From Lachnospiraceae bacterium (GTDB taxonomy: Bacteria; Bacillota; Clostridia; Lachnospirales; Lachnospiraceae): a DNA stretch of 41,964 nt. The stretch's first letter is position 1. The number at the start of each line of letters is the position of its first letter. The notes beneath the pieces are model-generated. The model was not told the DNA's origin. It saw only the letters and a program-made list of their open reading frames with translations, and ran no database searches. The stretch lies in NCBI GenBank assembly GCA_024693845.1, contig JAILKJ010000047.1, positions 1-41,964 on the forward strand, given 5' to 3'. Positions 8,735 to 17,198 of the stretch are shown in pieces. Both the position numbers and the translations under genes were made by a program.

Positions 8735-10117
8735 TTAAAAGGGAAAACGCATGCCTCCCATGCCGCCCATACCGGGCATGCCGCCGAAGCCTCTCCGGCC
8801 TTTCTTGCCTCCCATCATACCGGGAAGCTGTTTCATCATCTTCTGACTCTGCTCAAACTGCTTGATAAAGCGGTTGACCACTGCAATATCCACACCTGCT
8901 CCCCTGGCGATCCTGTGCTTGCGGCTGGGATTCAGGAGCTTGGGATTACGTCTTTCTTCCTTGGTCATGGAAAGCACGATGGCTTCCATTCTCGCCATCT
9001 GTTTCTCGTCGATGGCATCCTCCAGCTGGGATGCGTTGATACCGAGACCGGGCATCATGGAAAGGATACTGGTAAGGCCTCCCATTTTGCGCATCTGCTT
9101 CATGCTCTCCAGGTAATCATCGAAGTCGAACTTGCCCTTTTTCATCCGGGCAGTCATCTCTTTTTCCTTCTCTTCGGAAATATCGATGTTCTCCTGAGCC
9201 TTCTCTATAAGGGTGAGCACGTCACCCATGCCCAGGATCCTGTTGGCCATTCTGTCGGGATAGAACTGCTCCAGATCCGAGAGCTTCTCTCCCATACCCG
9301 CAAAGAAGATCGGCTTGCCGGTAACCGCCCTGACGGACAGTGCCGCACCGCCTCTGGAATCACCGTCCATCTTGGACAGGATCACGCCGTCGATACCGAC
9401 CTTTTCATCAAAATCCTTGGCAACGCCTACCGCATCCTGACCGGTCATCACATCCACCACCAGAATGGTCTGATGAACATCCACATTCTGTTTGATGCGC
9501 ACCAGCTCCTCCATCATCTGTTCATCGATGTGAAGTCGTCCGGCGGTATCCAGGATCACAAGATTGTGACCGTTCTTCTTGGCATGCTCGATGGCTGCCT
9601 TGGCAATATCCACAGGATCGTGATCGGCACCCATGGAAAAAACTTCGACACCCTGCTTCTCACCGTTGACCTGCAGCTGTTTGATAGCAGCTGGACGGTA
9701 TACGTCGCAGGCAACCAGAAGACATTTCTTCCCCTTCTGCTTAAACTTTCCTGCCAGTTTGGCCGTGGTGGTGGTCTTACCTGCACCCTGAAGGCCGCAC
9801 ATCATAAGGACCGTGATAGCCTTACCGGGCTGGAACGCGATCTCGGCACCCTCACCCATGAGGCTGATCAGTTCTTCATTTACGATCTTGATCACCATCT
9901 GTCCCGGATTCAGACCGTTCATCACATCCTGACCGATGGCTCTCTCTTCTACTGTCTTAACAAAGTTCTTAACAACCTTAAAATTAACGTCCGCTTCCAG
10001 AAGGGCCATCTTGACTTCCTTCATGGACGCCTTGACATCCGCCTCCGTCAGCTTTCCTTTGCTTCTCAGGTTCTTGAATACATTCTGCAGTTTTTCAGTA
10101 AGGCTCTCAAATGCCAT
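8735..10117 (-). CDS. ffh: Signal recognition particle protein (SRP54/Ffh)
   Basis: A 460-residue SRP GTPase that, with 4.5S/6S RNA, targets nascent membrane and secreted proteins. The N domain is residues 1-85. The G domain has G1 GLQGAGKT (108-115), DTAGR and TKMDGDSRGG-like motifs. The methionine-rich M domain includes the RNA-binding segment GSRKHRIARGAG-like (PSRKHRIARGAG here). The C-terminus is a glycine/methionine tail. The length is typical. The second gene of its operon after ylxM, with a GAGGT ribosome binding site. The SRP RNA gene is not in the window. Confidence 0.98.
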   Translation of the reverse strand: MAFESLTEKLQNVFKNLRSKGKLTEADVKASMKEVKMALLEADVNFKVVKNFVKTVEERAIGQDVMNGLNPGQMVIKIVNEELISLMGEGAEIAFQPGKAITVLMMCGLQGAGKTTTTAKLAGKFKQKGKKCLLVACDVYRPAAIKQLQVNGEKQGVEVFSMGADHDPVDIAKAAIEHAKKNGHNLVILDTAGRLHIDEQMMEELVRIKQNVDVHQTILVVDVMTGQDAVGVAKDFDEKVGIDGVILSKMDGDSRGGAALSVRAVTGKPIFFAGMGEKLSDLEQFYPDRMANRILGMGDVLTLIEKAQENIDISEEKEKEMTARMKKGKFDFDDYLESMKQMRKMGGLTSILSMMPGLGINASQLEDAIDEKQMARMEAIVLSMTKEERRNPKLLNPSRKHRIARGAGVDIAVVNRFIKQFEQSQKMMKQLPGMMGGKKGRRGFGGMPGMGGMGGMRFPF

Positions 10118-10147
10118 TGAATACCTCTGTTCAAAAAACGGCTCTCA

Positions 10148-10468
10148 TTAAAGTGCCAGCAGATCATCTGCCAGATCCTGCAGCTGACCTTCGGAAAGCT
10201 TCGATGCATTCTCCTTCAGGTACAGCGCTTTTTTGCGCAGCTGCTGATCTCTCTTTACACAGCCCAGCCTGTCCTCATATTCCTGCAGGCTTTTATCACA
10301 ACGTCTGAGCAGATCATGCACACCCTGCCTGGATATCTGATAAGCATCCGCTAACTCCGAAAGGGACAGGTCATTGCTTACCGCATCCTCATAGATCTGC
10401 TGCTGCCGCTCTGTCAGCAGACAGCCGTAATAATCGAATAAGATTCCTTTTTCAACTATACCTTCCAT
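10148..10468 (-). CDS. ylxM: YlxM-family helix-turn-helix protein (UPF0122)
   Basis: A 106-residue protein. The conserved start region LFDYYGCLLTERQQQIYEDAVSNDLSLSELA and the helix-turn-helix (DAYQISRQGVHDLLRRCDKSL) identify the YlxM family, which resembles the DNA-binding region 4 of sigma factors. It normally precedes ffh and is thought to influence SRP-pathway genes. It is the first gene of the six-gene operon. Its promoter is 18-47 bases upstream, so the 5' leader is only about 11 bases and consists of little more than the AAAGGTGA ribosome binding site. Confidence 0.93.
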   Translation of the reverse strand: MEGIVEKGILFDYYGCLLTERQQQIYEDAVSNDLSLSELADAYQISRQGVHDLLRRCDKSLQEYEDRLGCVKRDQQLRKKALYLKENASKLSEGQLQDLADDLLAL

Positions 10469-10485
10469 AGGAAATCACCTTTCCC

Positions 10486-10515
10486 ATAGTACAACAGTAA
10501 AAACGGGGTGTCAAG
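10486..10515 (-). promoter_or_regulatory. Sigma-A type promoter for the ylxM-ffh-rpsP operon
   Basis: On the minus strand TTGACA (10515-10510), an 18-base spacer and TACTAT (10491-10486) precede ylxM. The -35 box lies within the descending arm of the upstream operon's terminator hairpin, and the T-run of that terminator falls in the spacer. Confidence 0.75.
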
Positions 10516-10537
10516 TATTTTTTCTTGACACCCCGTA
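10504..10537 (-). terminator. Terminator of the yicC-to-cinA operon, overlapping the ylxM promoter
   Basis: A perfect 13-bp stem (ACGGGGTGTCAAG and its complement) with an eight-base loop is followed on the minus strand by six Ts. It lies 19 bases beyond the stop of the last gene. Its 3' arm supplies the TTGACA box of the next promoter. Confidence 0.9.
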
Positions 10538-10555
10538 ACTTATTCCGAAAAGTCT

Positions 10556-11938
10556 TTAAACACCCTTCAGATACCTCTGATAATCCCGAAGGGATATGGT
10601 CAGCCAGCCGCTGATCTCGGCCTCCTGATACTCAAAGCCAAGCTCCAGCCCCACCGGCGAAAAGAACACGATCTGGGAATTCTTATCCCGCAGTTTTTCC
10701 AGGATCTGGTCTCCGTTGTAATACTCCGTGCCCGCACTTTTCCCGTTCTGGGCTTCGCTTCGGCGGACGAATTCCTCACCGAAGTCATCGGGCAGCTGGA
10801 TGAGCTCCTCATTATCCAGGATGGTTCCCGTGGTCAGGTTGATGTTCACACAGGTCAGAAAGAATCCCCTCTCGCCTGCCAGGTAGGCATCATCCTGATA
10901 GATCACACTGATGGTATCTTCCGTGGTATACGGAACATAGCAACGGGTAGTCGCAAGATAGGTGGCATTCGGGTTATTCCGAAGATACTCCTCTATGCTG
11001 TCTCTGGACTCCTTGTAGTAATCCAGATAATAGCAGCCCTTACTGCAAAGGGTCTCGTTGATGGTCTGCAGATTCGGGATATCTCCTTCAAGCTGCACAT
11101 AGGAGGTGCGAAGGCAGACACCCAGATCCTTGTCATAGTTGGTTTCAAACTGCCTCACCACCTGATAGGACAGATTCTCATCGATACAGTCAGCAAACTC
11201 TTCGTAGTATTCTGCTCCGTCGTATTCCGATGCGGGGTGGTTTACATAATCTTTCCAACTGTCATCATTCCAGTTGATGAAATCCCGCTCGGAGAACTCT
11301 CCGTCGCTCTTCGGATCCTGCCGGGAACTGTCATCCTGATCCCTGTCGGGGATGGAAGGCTTAACCTCTTCATCCTTGCGCTTTTCTTTTTTATCATCCT
11401 TCGGAGCATCCTTTTTATCAGATCCGCCCTTACTGCTATCCTTATCGTCCTTGTCATCCTGACCCAGGATGTCTTTCCAAGGATCCTTGGAATCGGATTC
11501 ATACGCCTTGTCCGACTTTCTTCTCGTATCGATCTCTTTGGAAAGGATCTGAGCAAGATAGATCGACAGACCGATCAAAAGCACGAACAGAACGCCCATG
11601 ATCACTACCGCAGCCCGGGAATTTTTTTTGCTGTTCTCCTGCTCTTCGGAAAGCTGCTCCGTTTGCGGAGTCTGCACAGCCTGTGGGATCTGCTCAGTCT
11701 GCGGGATCTCCTCACCCTGCGCGCCCTGGTCCGTCTCTGTGATCTGCTCAGTCTGCGAACCTGCCCCGGGGATCTCTCTCACCGGTTCTATCGTCTCTTC
11801 GTCCGCAGCAGGTCCCTGATATCTCTGAAGATAGATATTCTCTTCAGGCGCCTTATCTTCTTTAGCCGGCTCACCTCCCGAGAGGAGCCTGATCTGTTCG
11901 TCAAGATCCGGCAGGCCGTCTCTGTTACCCTCATTCAT
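10556..11938 (-). CDS. Single-pass membrane protein with RsiV/DUF3298-like extracellular domain
   Basis: A 460-residue protein not assigned to a named gene. Residues 1-108 are cytoplasmic, acidic and contain imperfect IPQTEQ repeats. A single membrane helix spans about 109-131. A highly charged Lys/Asp linker (about 140-220) follows. The C-terminal 240 residues look like the DUF3298/DUF4163 fold seen in anti-sigma factor RsiV and lysozyme-binding domains (blocks such as DLGVCLRTSYVQLEGD, NINLTTGTILDNEELI). That assignment is a pattern-level guess. The gene follows cinA after 13 bases and is the last gene of its operon. It has no sigma-factor neighbour, so an anti-sigma role is not supported. 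Confidence 0.8.
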   Translation of the reverse strand: MNEGNRDGLPDLDEQIRLLSGGEPAKEDKAPEENIYLQRYQGPAADEETIEPVREIPGAGSQTEQITETDQGAQGEEIPQTEQIPQAVQTPQTEQLSEEQENSKKNSRAAVVIMGVLFVLLIGLSIYLAQILSKEIDTRRKSDKAYESDSKDPWKDILGQDDKDDKDSSKGGSDKKDAPKDDKKEKRKDEEVKPSIPDRDQDDSSRQDPKSDGEFSERDFINWNDDSWKDYVNHPASEYDGAEYYEEFADCIDENLSYQVVRQFETNYDKDLGVCLRTSYVQLEGDIPNLQTINETLCSKGCYYLDYYKESRDSIEEYLRNNPNATYLATTRCYVPYTTEDTISVIYQDDAYLAGERGFFLTCVNINLTTGTILDNEELIQLPDDFGEEFVRRSEAQNGKSAGTEYYNGDQILEKLRDKNSQIVFFSPVGLELGFEYQEAEISGWLTISLRDYQRYLKGV

Positions 11939-11951
11939 TCTGCATCATCCC

Positions 11952-13220
11952 TCACTTTTTCTTGCCGAAAGTTACCTGGCTGACGTACTCAAGCACGCAC
12001 TCGCGGATCAGGACCAGTGCCGCCGCTACTGCCGACGCACGGATCTTGGCACGGTTTCCGGAAAAATGATACTCCTGTACCCTGACATTGCCCTTTACGC
12101 AGCAACCGATGTAAACAAGACCTACGGGCTTGGCTTCGGAACCTCCGTCGGGGCCTGCGATACCGGTGATGGATACCACCACATCCGATTTGGACAAAAG
12201 TGCTCCGCCCTTGGCCATCTCCCGGGCCACCTGCTCGGAAACGGCACCATACTTGTCCAGTGTGGATCGCTTCACGCCGATGATCTTGCGCTTGGCTTTG
12301 TTGGAGTAAGTGATATGGCCCATTTTGAAGACCTCGGAAACACCCGATACATTGATCAGTCTTCCTGCCACAAGGCCGCCTGTACAGGATTCCACAGTGG
12401 ATACCGTAAGCTCGTTATTCACCAGAAGCTCTACCACTGCTTCCTCCAGGGTGATCTCGGGGTCCGTTGTATAGATGTGCTCGTTAAAGCGTTCCTTCAG
12501 ATCCTTGATCATGGGCTTTAAGAGCTTTCTTGCTTTTTTCTCATCCTCCGCTCTGGCGGTGACTCTCAGGTGCACCTCGCCTGTTTTGGCATAGGTGGCA
12601 ATGGTGGGATTGGTCTGGCTGTCAAACAGATCGGCGATGGCCGCAGCCACGGCACTTTCTCCCATGCCCACGATCTTCACGGTCTGGGAAACCATCACGG
12701 CCTCCTGCTTACCGCTGATATAGGGCTTTACACTGTCATTGAACATGGGGATGAGTTCTCCGGGAGGGCCCGGTAAAAGGATCAGCGTCGCCTTTTCATG
12801 CTCTATGATCATACCGGGAGCCGTACCGTTATCATTATGCATAACAATACATCCCTCGGGTACCTGTGCCTGCTTCCAGTTATTGTCCGTAGGCACCCGG
12901 TTCATCTTTTCAAAATATTTCTCGATGGCAACCCGGCTCGCACCGTCCATCACCAGCTTTCTGCCGGTGGCCTTGGCGCAGACCTCCTTGGTGATATCAT
13001 CGCCGGTGGGTCCCAGGCCGCCGGAAAGGATGATCAGATCCGCCCTGTCCATGGCGGTATTCACCGTTTCCAAAAGGCGCTTTTCATTGTCCCCCACCGT
13101 TGTCTGATAATAGCAGACAAGACCCATGGAAGCACACTGCTCCGCAAGAAAAGCGGCATTGGTGTTAACGATGTTTCCCATCAGTATCTCGGTTCCCACG
13201 GAGATCAATTCGACTACCAT
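11952..13220 (-). CDS. cinA: CinA-family protein (competence/damage-inducible protein A)
   Basis: A 422-residue protein with two domains. The N-terminal MoaB/MogA-like (COG1058) domain starts MVVELISVGTEILMGNIVNTN and includes LSGGLGPTGDD. The C-terminal PncC-type nicotinamide-nucleotide amidohydrolase domain contains STVESCTGGLVAGRL and VSITGIAGPDGG. In relatives it recycles NMN and hydrolyses ADP-ribose. GAGGTGAT precedes the ATG. The usual partner recA does not follow; the next gene is a membrane protein of unknown function. Confidence 0.95.
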   Translation of the reverse strand: MVVELISVGTEILMGNIVNTNAAFLAEQCASMGLVCYYQTTVGDNEKRLLETVNTAMDRADLIILSGGLGPTGDDITKEVCAKATGRKLVMDGASRVAIEKYFEKMNRVPTDNNWKQAQVPEGCIVMHNDNGTAPGMIIEHEKATLILLPGPPGELIPMFNDSVKPYISGKQEAVMVSQTVKIVGMGESAVAAAIADLFDSQTNPTIATYAKTGEVHLRVTARAEDEKKARKLLKPMIKDLKERFNEHIYTTDPEITLEEAVVELLVNNELTVSTVESCTGGLVAGRLINVSGVSEVFKMGHITYSNKAKRKIIGVKRSTLDKYGAVSEQVAREMAKGGALLSKSDVVVSITGIAGPDGGSEAKPVGLVYIGCCVKGNVRVQEYHFSGNRAKIRASAVAAALVLIRECVLEYVSQVTFGKKK

Positions 13221-13229
13221 ACCATCACC

Positions 13230-13829
13230 TCACACATCGTCCTTCAGGACTTCTTTATTCTTCACAACATAATCCACAAGGGAGATCACGGTCAATGCCG
13301 TTGCGATCCAGAACAGGATCTGCGCAATAAAGCAGGCCACGCCATAACCGCCGGAAATACTTGCGGGATCCGCGCCGTTTACCGCACCGGGAAATCCCAG
13401 GGGATTGATCAGATACAGCTGAAAAATGACGGCGATCATGGTAACCGCTGTCTTCCATTTGCCCCACCAGCTTGCGGCGATCACTTTTCCCTGCTCCGCT
13501 GCAATGAGTCTGAAGCCGCTGATGATGAACTCCCGCACGATGATCACGATGGTCATCCAGGTAGGCACCCAGGAAAGCGTACTGAGGCAGATCAGTGCCG
13601 AGCATACCAGCATCTTGTCCGCCAGAGGATCCGCAAACTTACCGAAATTCGTCACCAGGTTATACTTCCTGGCGATCATCCCGTCGAACATATCCGTAAG
13701 GGAGGCCACGATAAAGATCGCAAGGGCCGCCCACTTAAACATGGGATGGGAGGGCTCTGTCAAAAGAAACGCCACGAAAAAGGGTACCAGGATCACCCGA
13801 AGCAGCGTCAGTTTATTGGGTAGGTTCAT
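13230..13829 (-). CDS. pgsA: CDP-diacylglycerol-glycerol-3-phosphate 3-phosphatidyltransferase
   Basis: A 199-residue membrane enzyme making phosphatidylglycerol phosphate. The CDP-alcohol phosphotransferase signature D-G-x2-A-R-x8-G-x3-D-x3-D is visible as DMFDGMIARKYNLVTNFGKF followed by ADPLADK. It starts MNLPNKLTLLRV, typical for the family. I chose the ATG at 13829 (GGAAG six bases upstream), although the ATG two codons earlier is also possible. It overlaps the 3' end of rimO by 17 bases. Confidence 0.94.
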   Translation of the reverse strand: MNLPNKLTLLRVILVPFFVAFLLTEPSHPMFKWAALAIFIVASLTDMFDGMIARKYNLVTNFGKFADPLADKMLVCSALICLSTLSWVPTWMTIVIIVREFIISGFRLIAAEQGKVIAASWWGKWKTAVTMIAVIFQLYLINPLGFPGAVNGADPASISGGYGVACFIAQILFWIATALTVISLVDYVVKNKEVLKDDV

Positions 13830-15180
13830 CTTCATCTTCCAAAACTCCAATCAGATCATACTCATAACTTCCGGTGATCTTCACACGCGCCAGATCTCCG
13901 GTCATCAGCACGGCATCCGTATTGACGAAGATCAGTCCGTCGATGCCGGGGCTGTCCATGTAGCTGCGTCCCACATAGGCATTTTCGTCCGCAACCGCGC
14001 CTTCTATGAGAACCGTCAGGACTCTGCCCTTCATGCTCTCGGCTTTTTCAAAAGCGATCTGCTGCTGCAACTCCATCAGATACGCTCTTCTGTTCTCTTT
14101 TTCTTCCTCGTCTATCTGCTCCTCAAACTCAGCTGCCGGCGTACCCTCCTCGGGGGAATAGGTAAAAACGCCCAGCCTGTCAAAACGCTGCTGTTCGATG
14201 AAATCCGCCAGCTCGTTGACCTCCTCCTCCGTTTCCGAAGGAAAGCCCGTAATGAGTGTGGTGCGGATGCAGATATCCGGTACTTTTTCCCGAAGGAGTG
14301 CTATCTTCGCTGAAAGCTCCGCCTTGGTTGTGCGTCTTCCCATACGCTTGAGGATCCTGTCGCTGCAATGCTGGATGGGCAGATCGATGTAATGCACCAG
14401 TTTTTCCTGTGCGGCAAAAGTGTCCGCCAGCTCCTCTGTCACTTCCTCGGGATAGCAATACAGCAGTCTGATCCAGTATATGCCGGAAATGGCGGCAAGC
14501 TTTTCGATCAGCTGAGGAAGGCACTTTTGCCCATACAGGTCCATGCCGTAAAGCGTTGTCTCCTGCGCCACCAGGATCAGTTCCCTGACGCCCTTATCCG
14601 CCAGCTTCGTCGCTTCTCCCACCAACGTTTCCATGGGAACCGAGCGAAAATGCCCCCGCACCTTGGGGATCACACAGTAGGTACAGTTTTTGTCGCACCC
14701 TTCCGCGATCTTAAGGTAAGCGTAGTGTCCGCCGGTGGTGACCACTCTTTCCTTACCGCAGACCAGTCTGTCTATGGGCTCCCTGTAAGAAATCACCTTG
14801 CTCTCCTTCTTTTCTTCCGGGGAAGCAAGACCTTCGCGGATGGCTTTTACGATATGGTCGATGGCCATGGTATCCAGCAGAACATCCACCTCGGGAAGCT
14901 GATCGATGATCTCGTCATGATAACGCTGAGCAAGACAGCCTGCCGCGATCAAAAGCTTCAGTCTGCCTTCCTCCTTCAACCGGCCCATTTCGATCAGAGT
15001 ATCGATACTCTCCTGCTTGGCATCGCCGATAAAACAGCAGGTATTGACAACGATCACGTCGGCCATGGTTTCATCATCCGTGAAACGAAAGCCTTCGGCA
15101 GCCAGCTGACCCAGCATCATTTCGGTATCCACCAGGTTTTTATCACACCCCAGTGAGATCATCATAATCTGCATTGTCAT
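13813..15180 (-). CDS. rimO: Ribosomal protein S12 methylthiotransferase
   Basis: A 455-residue radical-SAM enzyme that thiomethylates Asp88-equivalent of S12. The N-terminal cluster ligands are Cys12, Cys48 and Cys82 (SLGCDKNLVDTE, VVNTCC, AAGCLAQR). The radical-SAM CxxxCxxC is Cys162-Cys166-Cys169. A TRAM domain occupies the C-terminal ~65 residues. The SLGCDKNLVDTE form distinguishes RimO from MiaB. The gene follows rpoZ after 13 bases and overlaps pgsA. Confidence 0.95.
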   Translation of the reverse strand: MTMQIMMISLGCDKNLVDTEMMLGQLAAEGFRFTDDETMADVIVVNTCCFIGDAKQESIDTLIEMGRLKEEGRLKLLIAAGCLAQRYHDEIIDQLPEVDVLLDTMAIDHIVKAIREGLASPEEKKESKVISYREPIDRLVCGKERVVTTGGHYAYLKIAEGCDKNCTYCVIPKVRGHFRSVPMETLVGEATKLADKGVRELILVAQETTLYGMDLYGQKCLPQLIEKLAAISGIYWIRLLYCYPEEVTEELADTFAAQEKLVHYIDLPIQHCSDRILKRMGRRTTKAELSAKIALLREKVPDICIRTTLITGFPSETEEEVNELADFIEQQRFDRLGVFTYSPEEGTPAAEFEEQIDEEEKENRRAYLMELQQQIAFEKAESMKGRVLTVLIEGAVADENAYVGRSYMDSPGIDGLIFVNTDAVLMTGDLARVKITGSYEYDLIGVLEDEDEPTQ

Positions 15181-15193
15181 AGAAAAGAGAAGG

Positions 15194-15448
15194 TCAAGCC
15201 TCCTCTCCTTCCTCTCCCATGATTTTGATCTCGCCCTGATTGAGCTCGTCTACCGCAATGGAAAGCGGCTTTCTGGGCTTGCCGTTCTCCCTGTCGATCA
15301 CAAGGGCTTCCTGACCGGAAACCAGCTGGCGTGCTCTTTTGGAGGTGGCCATAACGATGGAATAGCGGCTGTTGATCACGGGTTCTTCCCCGGGCTCAAC
15401 CTCACTGTTTACTACCTTCATAAGTTCTGAATAAGACGGATGGATCAT
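15194..15448 (-). CDS. rpoZ: DNA-directed RNA polymerase omega subunit
   Basis: An 84-residue protein. MIHPSYSELMKVV, then SRYSIVMATSKRARQL and KPLSIAVDEL, are the omega-family blocks. It helps assemble the beta' subunit. Start overlaps the stop of gmk by four bases (ATGA), with AAAGGAG upstream, which is the standard Firmicutes arrangement. Confidence 0.95.
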   Translation of the reverse strand: MIHPSYSELMKVVNSEVEPGEEPVINSRYSIVMATSKRARQLVSGQEALVIDRENGKPRKPLSIAVDELNQGEIKIMGEEGEEA

Positions 15449-16086
15449 GATTCTTCTCCTTTCAAAATATCCTTAAGCTGTCTTCTTATCTCCTGTATAA
15501 ATTCCTGATTCTGAGACGGTCTGGCATGTGCGGATCTGACAATGGAATTCACCTGCGATACACACTCATCCAGATCATCATTGATCACTATGTAATCGTA
15601 CGAGTCGATACCCTCCGACTCATCCACGGCACGCCACATACGCTTGCGGATCACATCCTCGCTCTCCGTTCCTCTCCCGGTGAGGCGCTGATACAGCTCT
15701 TTGGCACTGGGTGCCATCACAAACAAAAGTACGGCGTTGGGGAACTGCCTTCGCACCTTCTGTGCACCCTGGATTTCGATCTCCAGGATCACATCCTTCC
15801 CTTCTGCCAGCATGCGCTCCACGAAATCTCTCGGGGTTCCGTAATAATGGCCGCAGTAACCCGCATATTCGATCATACCGCCATCGGCGATGATCTTCTC
15901 AAATTCTTCATCCGTGGAAAAATGATAGTGGACTCCGTCGATCTCTCCGGGTCTCGGCTCCCTCGTTGTCATGGAAACGCTGAGGGCGTAATTATCATAA
16001 TTCTCCACCAGCTTCTTTACCAGGGTGCCTTTGCCGGCACCCGAGAAACCGGAAATAACGATTAATGAACCCTGACCGTCAGCCAT
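15445..16086 (-). CDS. gmk: Guanylate kinase
   Basis: A 213-residue P-loop kinase converting GMP to GDP. The P-loop GFSGAGKGT starts at residue 13. The GMP-binding segment (MTTREPRPGEIDGVHYHF) and the lid arginines (LTGRGTESEDVIRKRM) are intact. AAAGGAG precedes the ATG. It lies between yicC and rpoZ; the remA gene that often sits between yicC and gmk in Firmicutes is absent. Confidence 0.97.
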   Translation of the reverse strand: MADGQGSLIVISGFSGAGKGTLVKKLVENYDNYALSVSMTTREPRPGEIDGVHYHFSTDEEFEKIIADGGMIEYAGYCGHYYGTPRDFVERMLAEGKDVILEIEIQGAQKVRRQFPNAVLLFVMAPSAKELYQRLTGRGTESEDVIRKRMWRAVDESEGIDSYDYIVINDDLDECVSQVNSIVRSAHARPSQNQEFIQEIRRQLKDILKGEES

Positions 16087-16123
16087 ATTTTTCTCCTTTT
16101 GCTCAGCCGCGCCTCTGAGCAGT

Positions 16124-17002
16124 TTATTCTATATTCTGTATTTGTTCTCTGATCTTCTCGATCTCGGTCTTAAGCTCGATGGCGTGATTGGAAATATCCA
16201 GGTTGTTGGCCTTGCTCAAGGTGGTGTTGGCCTCCCGGTTCATCTCCTGTGCCATGAAATCCAACTTCCTTCCGATGCTGCCGCCGTCCTCAAGGATCTG
16301 CTTCGTCGTTTCGATATGGCTTCTGAGCCGAACGGTTTCTTCATCCACGCAGATCTTATCCGCAAACAGCGTAACCTCCATCAGAATACGGTTCTCTTCG
16401 ATCTGTGAATCGCTGAGCAGCTCTTTGACCTTCTCATGGATCTTAGCCTTATACTCATCCACCAGTTCGGGGGATCTCTTCTCGATATAGTCCACATGCT
16501 CCAGCATGCCGTTCAGCTTCTCGATCAGATCGGTGCGAAGATTCTCACCCTCCCGGATCCTGGTTTGAACAAACATCTCCGCTGCCTTGCGGATGGTCTT
16601 TTCCAGCACCTGCCAGATCTTCGTCTCATCCACCTCCACATCCTCCAGCGTGAATACGTCGGGATAACGGGAAAGCACGGAAAGCCTCACATCATTCTCC
16701 AGGCCGAAGGTCTCAGCCATCTGATCCAGGTATTTCTTATACTCCATTGCCACGTCCTCATGGTAGCAGACCGTGGCGTTATTCTTAGAAAAATCCTCGA
16801 AGGTGATGAACACATCCACCTTACCTCTCTGGATATATTCCTTCAGCAGATTCCGGATAGCGCTTTCGAAAAAGTTCAGCTTCTTCGGCATCTTGATACC
16901 GACATCCAGATACCTGTGATTAACGGATTTCATCTCCACCGTAAACTTAAGATCGTTCTCCTCAAGCTCGGCGCGACCGAATCCGGTCATACTCTTGATC
17001 AT
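16124..17002 (-). CDS. yicC: YicC/YloC-family endoribonuclease
   Basis: A 292-residue protein matching the YicC family from MIKSMTGFGRAE through NHRYLDVGIKMPK to the C-terminal DUF1732 segment (IGRKLDFMAQEMNREANTTLSK...). Family members act as endoribonucleases affecting small RNA turnover. It is the first gene of a seven-gene operon with an exact consensus promoter. AGGGGGTT precedes the ATG. Confidence 0.94.
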   Translation of the reverse strand: MIKSMTGFGRAELEENDLKFTVEMKSVNHRYLDVGIKMPKKLNFFESAIRNLLKEYIQRGKVDVFITFEDFSKNNATVCYHEDVAMEYKKYLDQMAETFGLENDVRLSVLSRYPDVFTLEDVEVDETKIWQVLEKTIRKAAEMFVQTRIREGENLRTDLIEKLNGMLEHVDYIEKRSPELVDEYKAKIHEKVKELLSDSQIEENRILMEVTLFADKICVDEETVRLRSHIETTKQILEDGGSIGRKLDFMAQEMNREANTTLSKANNLDISNHAIELKTEIEKIREQIQNIE

Positions 17003-17044
17003 AACAACCCCCTACAACATTTGGTAACTGCACATACATGGTTA

Positions 17045-17073
17045 ATTATATGATAAAGTGCCCTCCGTGTCAA
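17045..17073 (-). promoter_or_regulatory. Perfect-consensus sigma-A promoter for the yicC-gmk-rpoZ operon
   Basis: On the minus strand TTGACA (17073-17068), exactly 17 bases, then TATAAT (17050-17045). Transcription should begin near 17038, giving a leader of about 36 bases. Confidence 0.85.
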
Positions 17074-17146
17074 ATCGCGGCTCCCGTTGATAGAGCCTGC
17101 ACTTTTTCCTGGCTTATCGCGCAAATCGAGTGGCGGATATGGCGCA

Positions 17147-17177
17147 AAAAGGCGGCTTCCCGCGAGGGATGCCGCCT
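17147..17177 (-). terminator. Terminator of the chemotaxis receptor gene
   Basis: A stem AGGCGGC/GCCGCCT with an inner CCC-GCGA-GGG extension is followed by TTTTT on the minus strand. It lies 22 bases past the stop of the receptor gene. Confidence 0.88.
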
Positions 17178-17198
17178 CATTTCTTCGTACCTTTATGC

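Noticed and set aside
8702-10120. Long open frame on the plus strand opposite ffh (472 codons)
   Set aside because: It is antisense to a complete, clearly conserved ffh gene and lacks similarity or a ribosome binding site.
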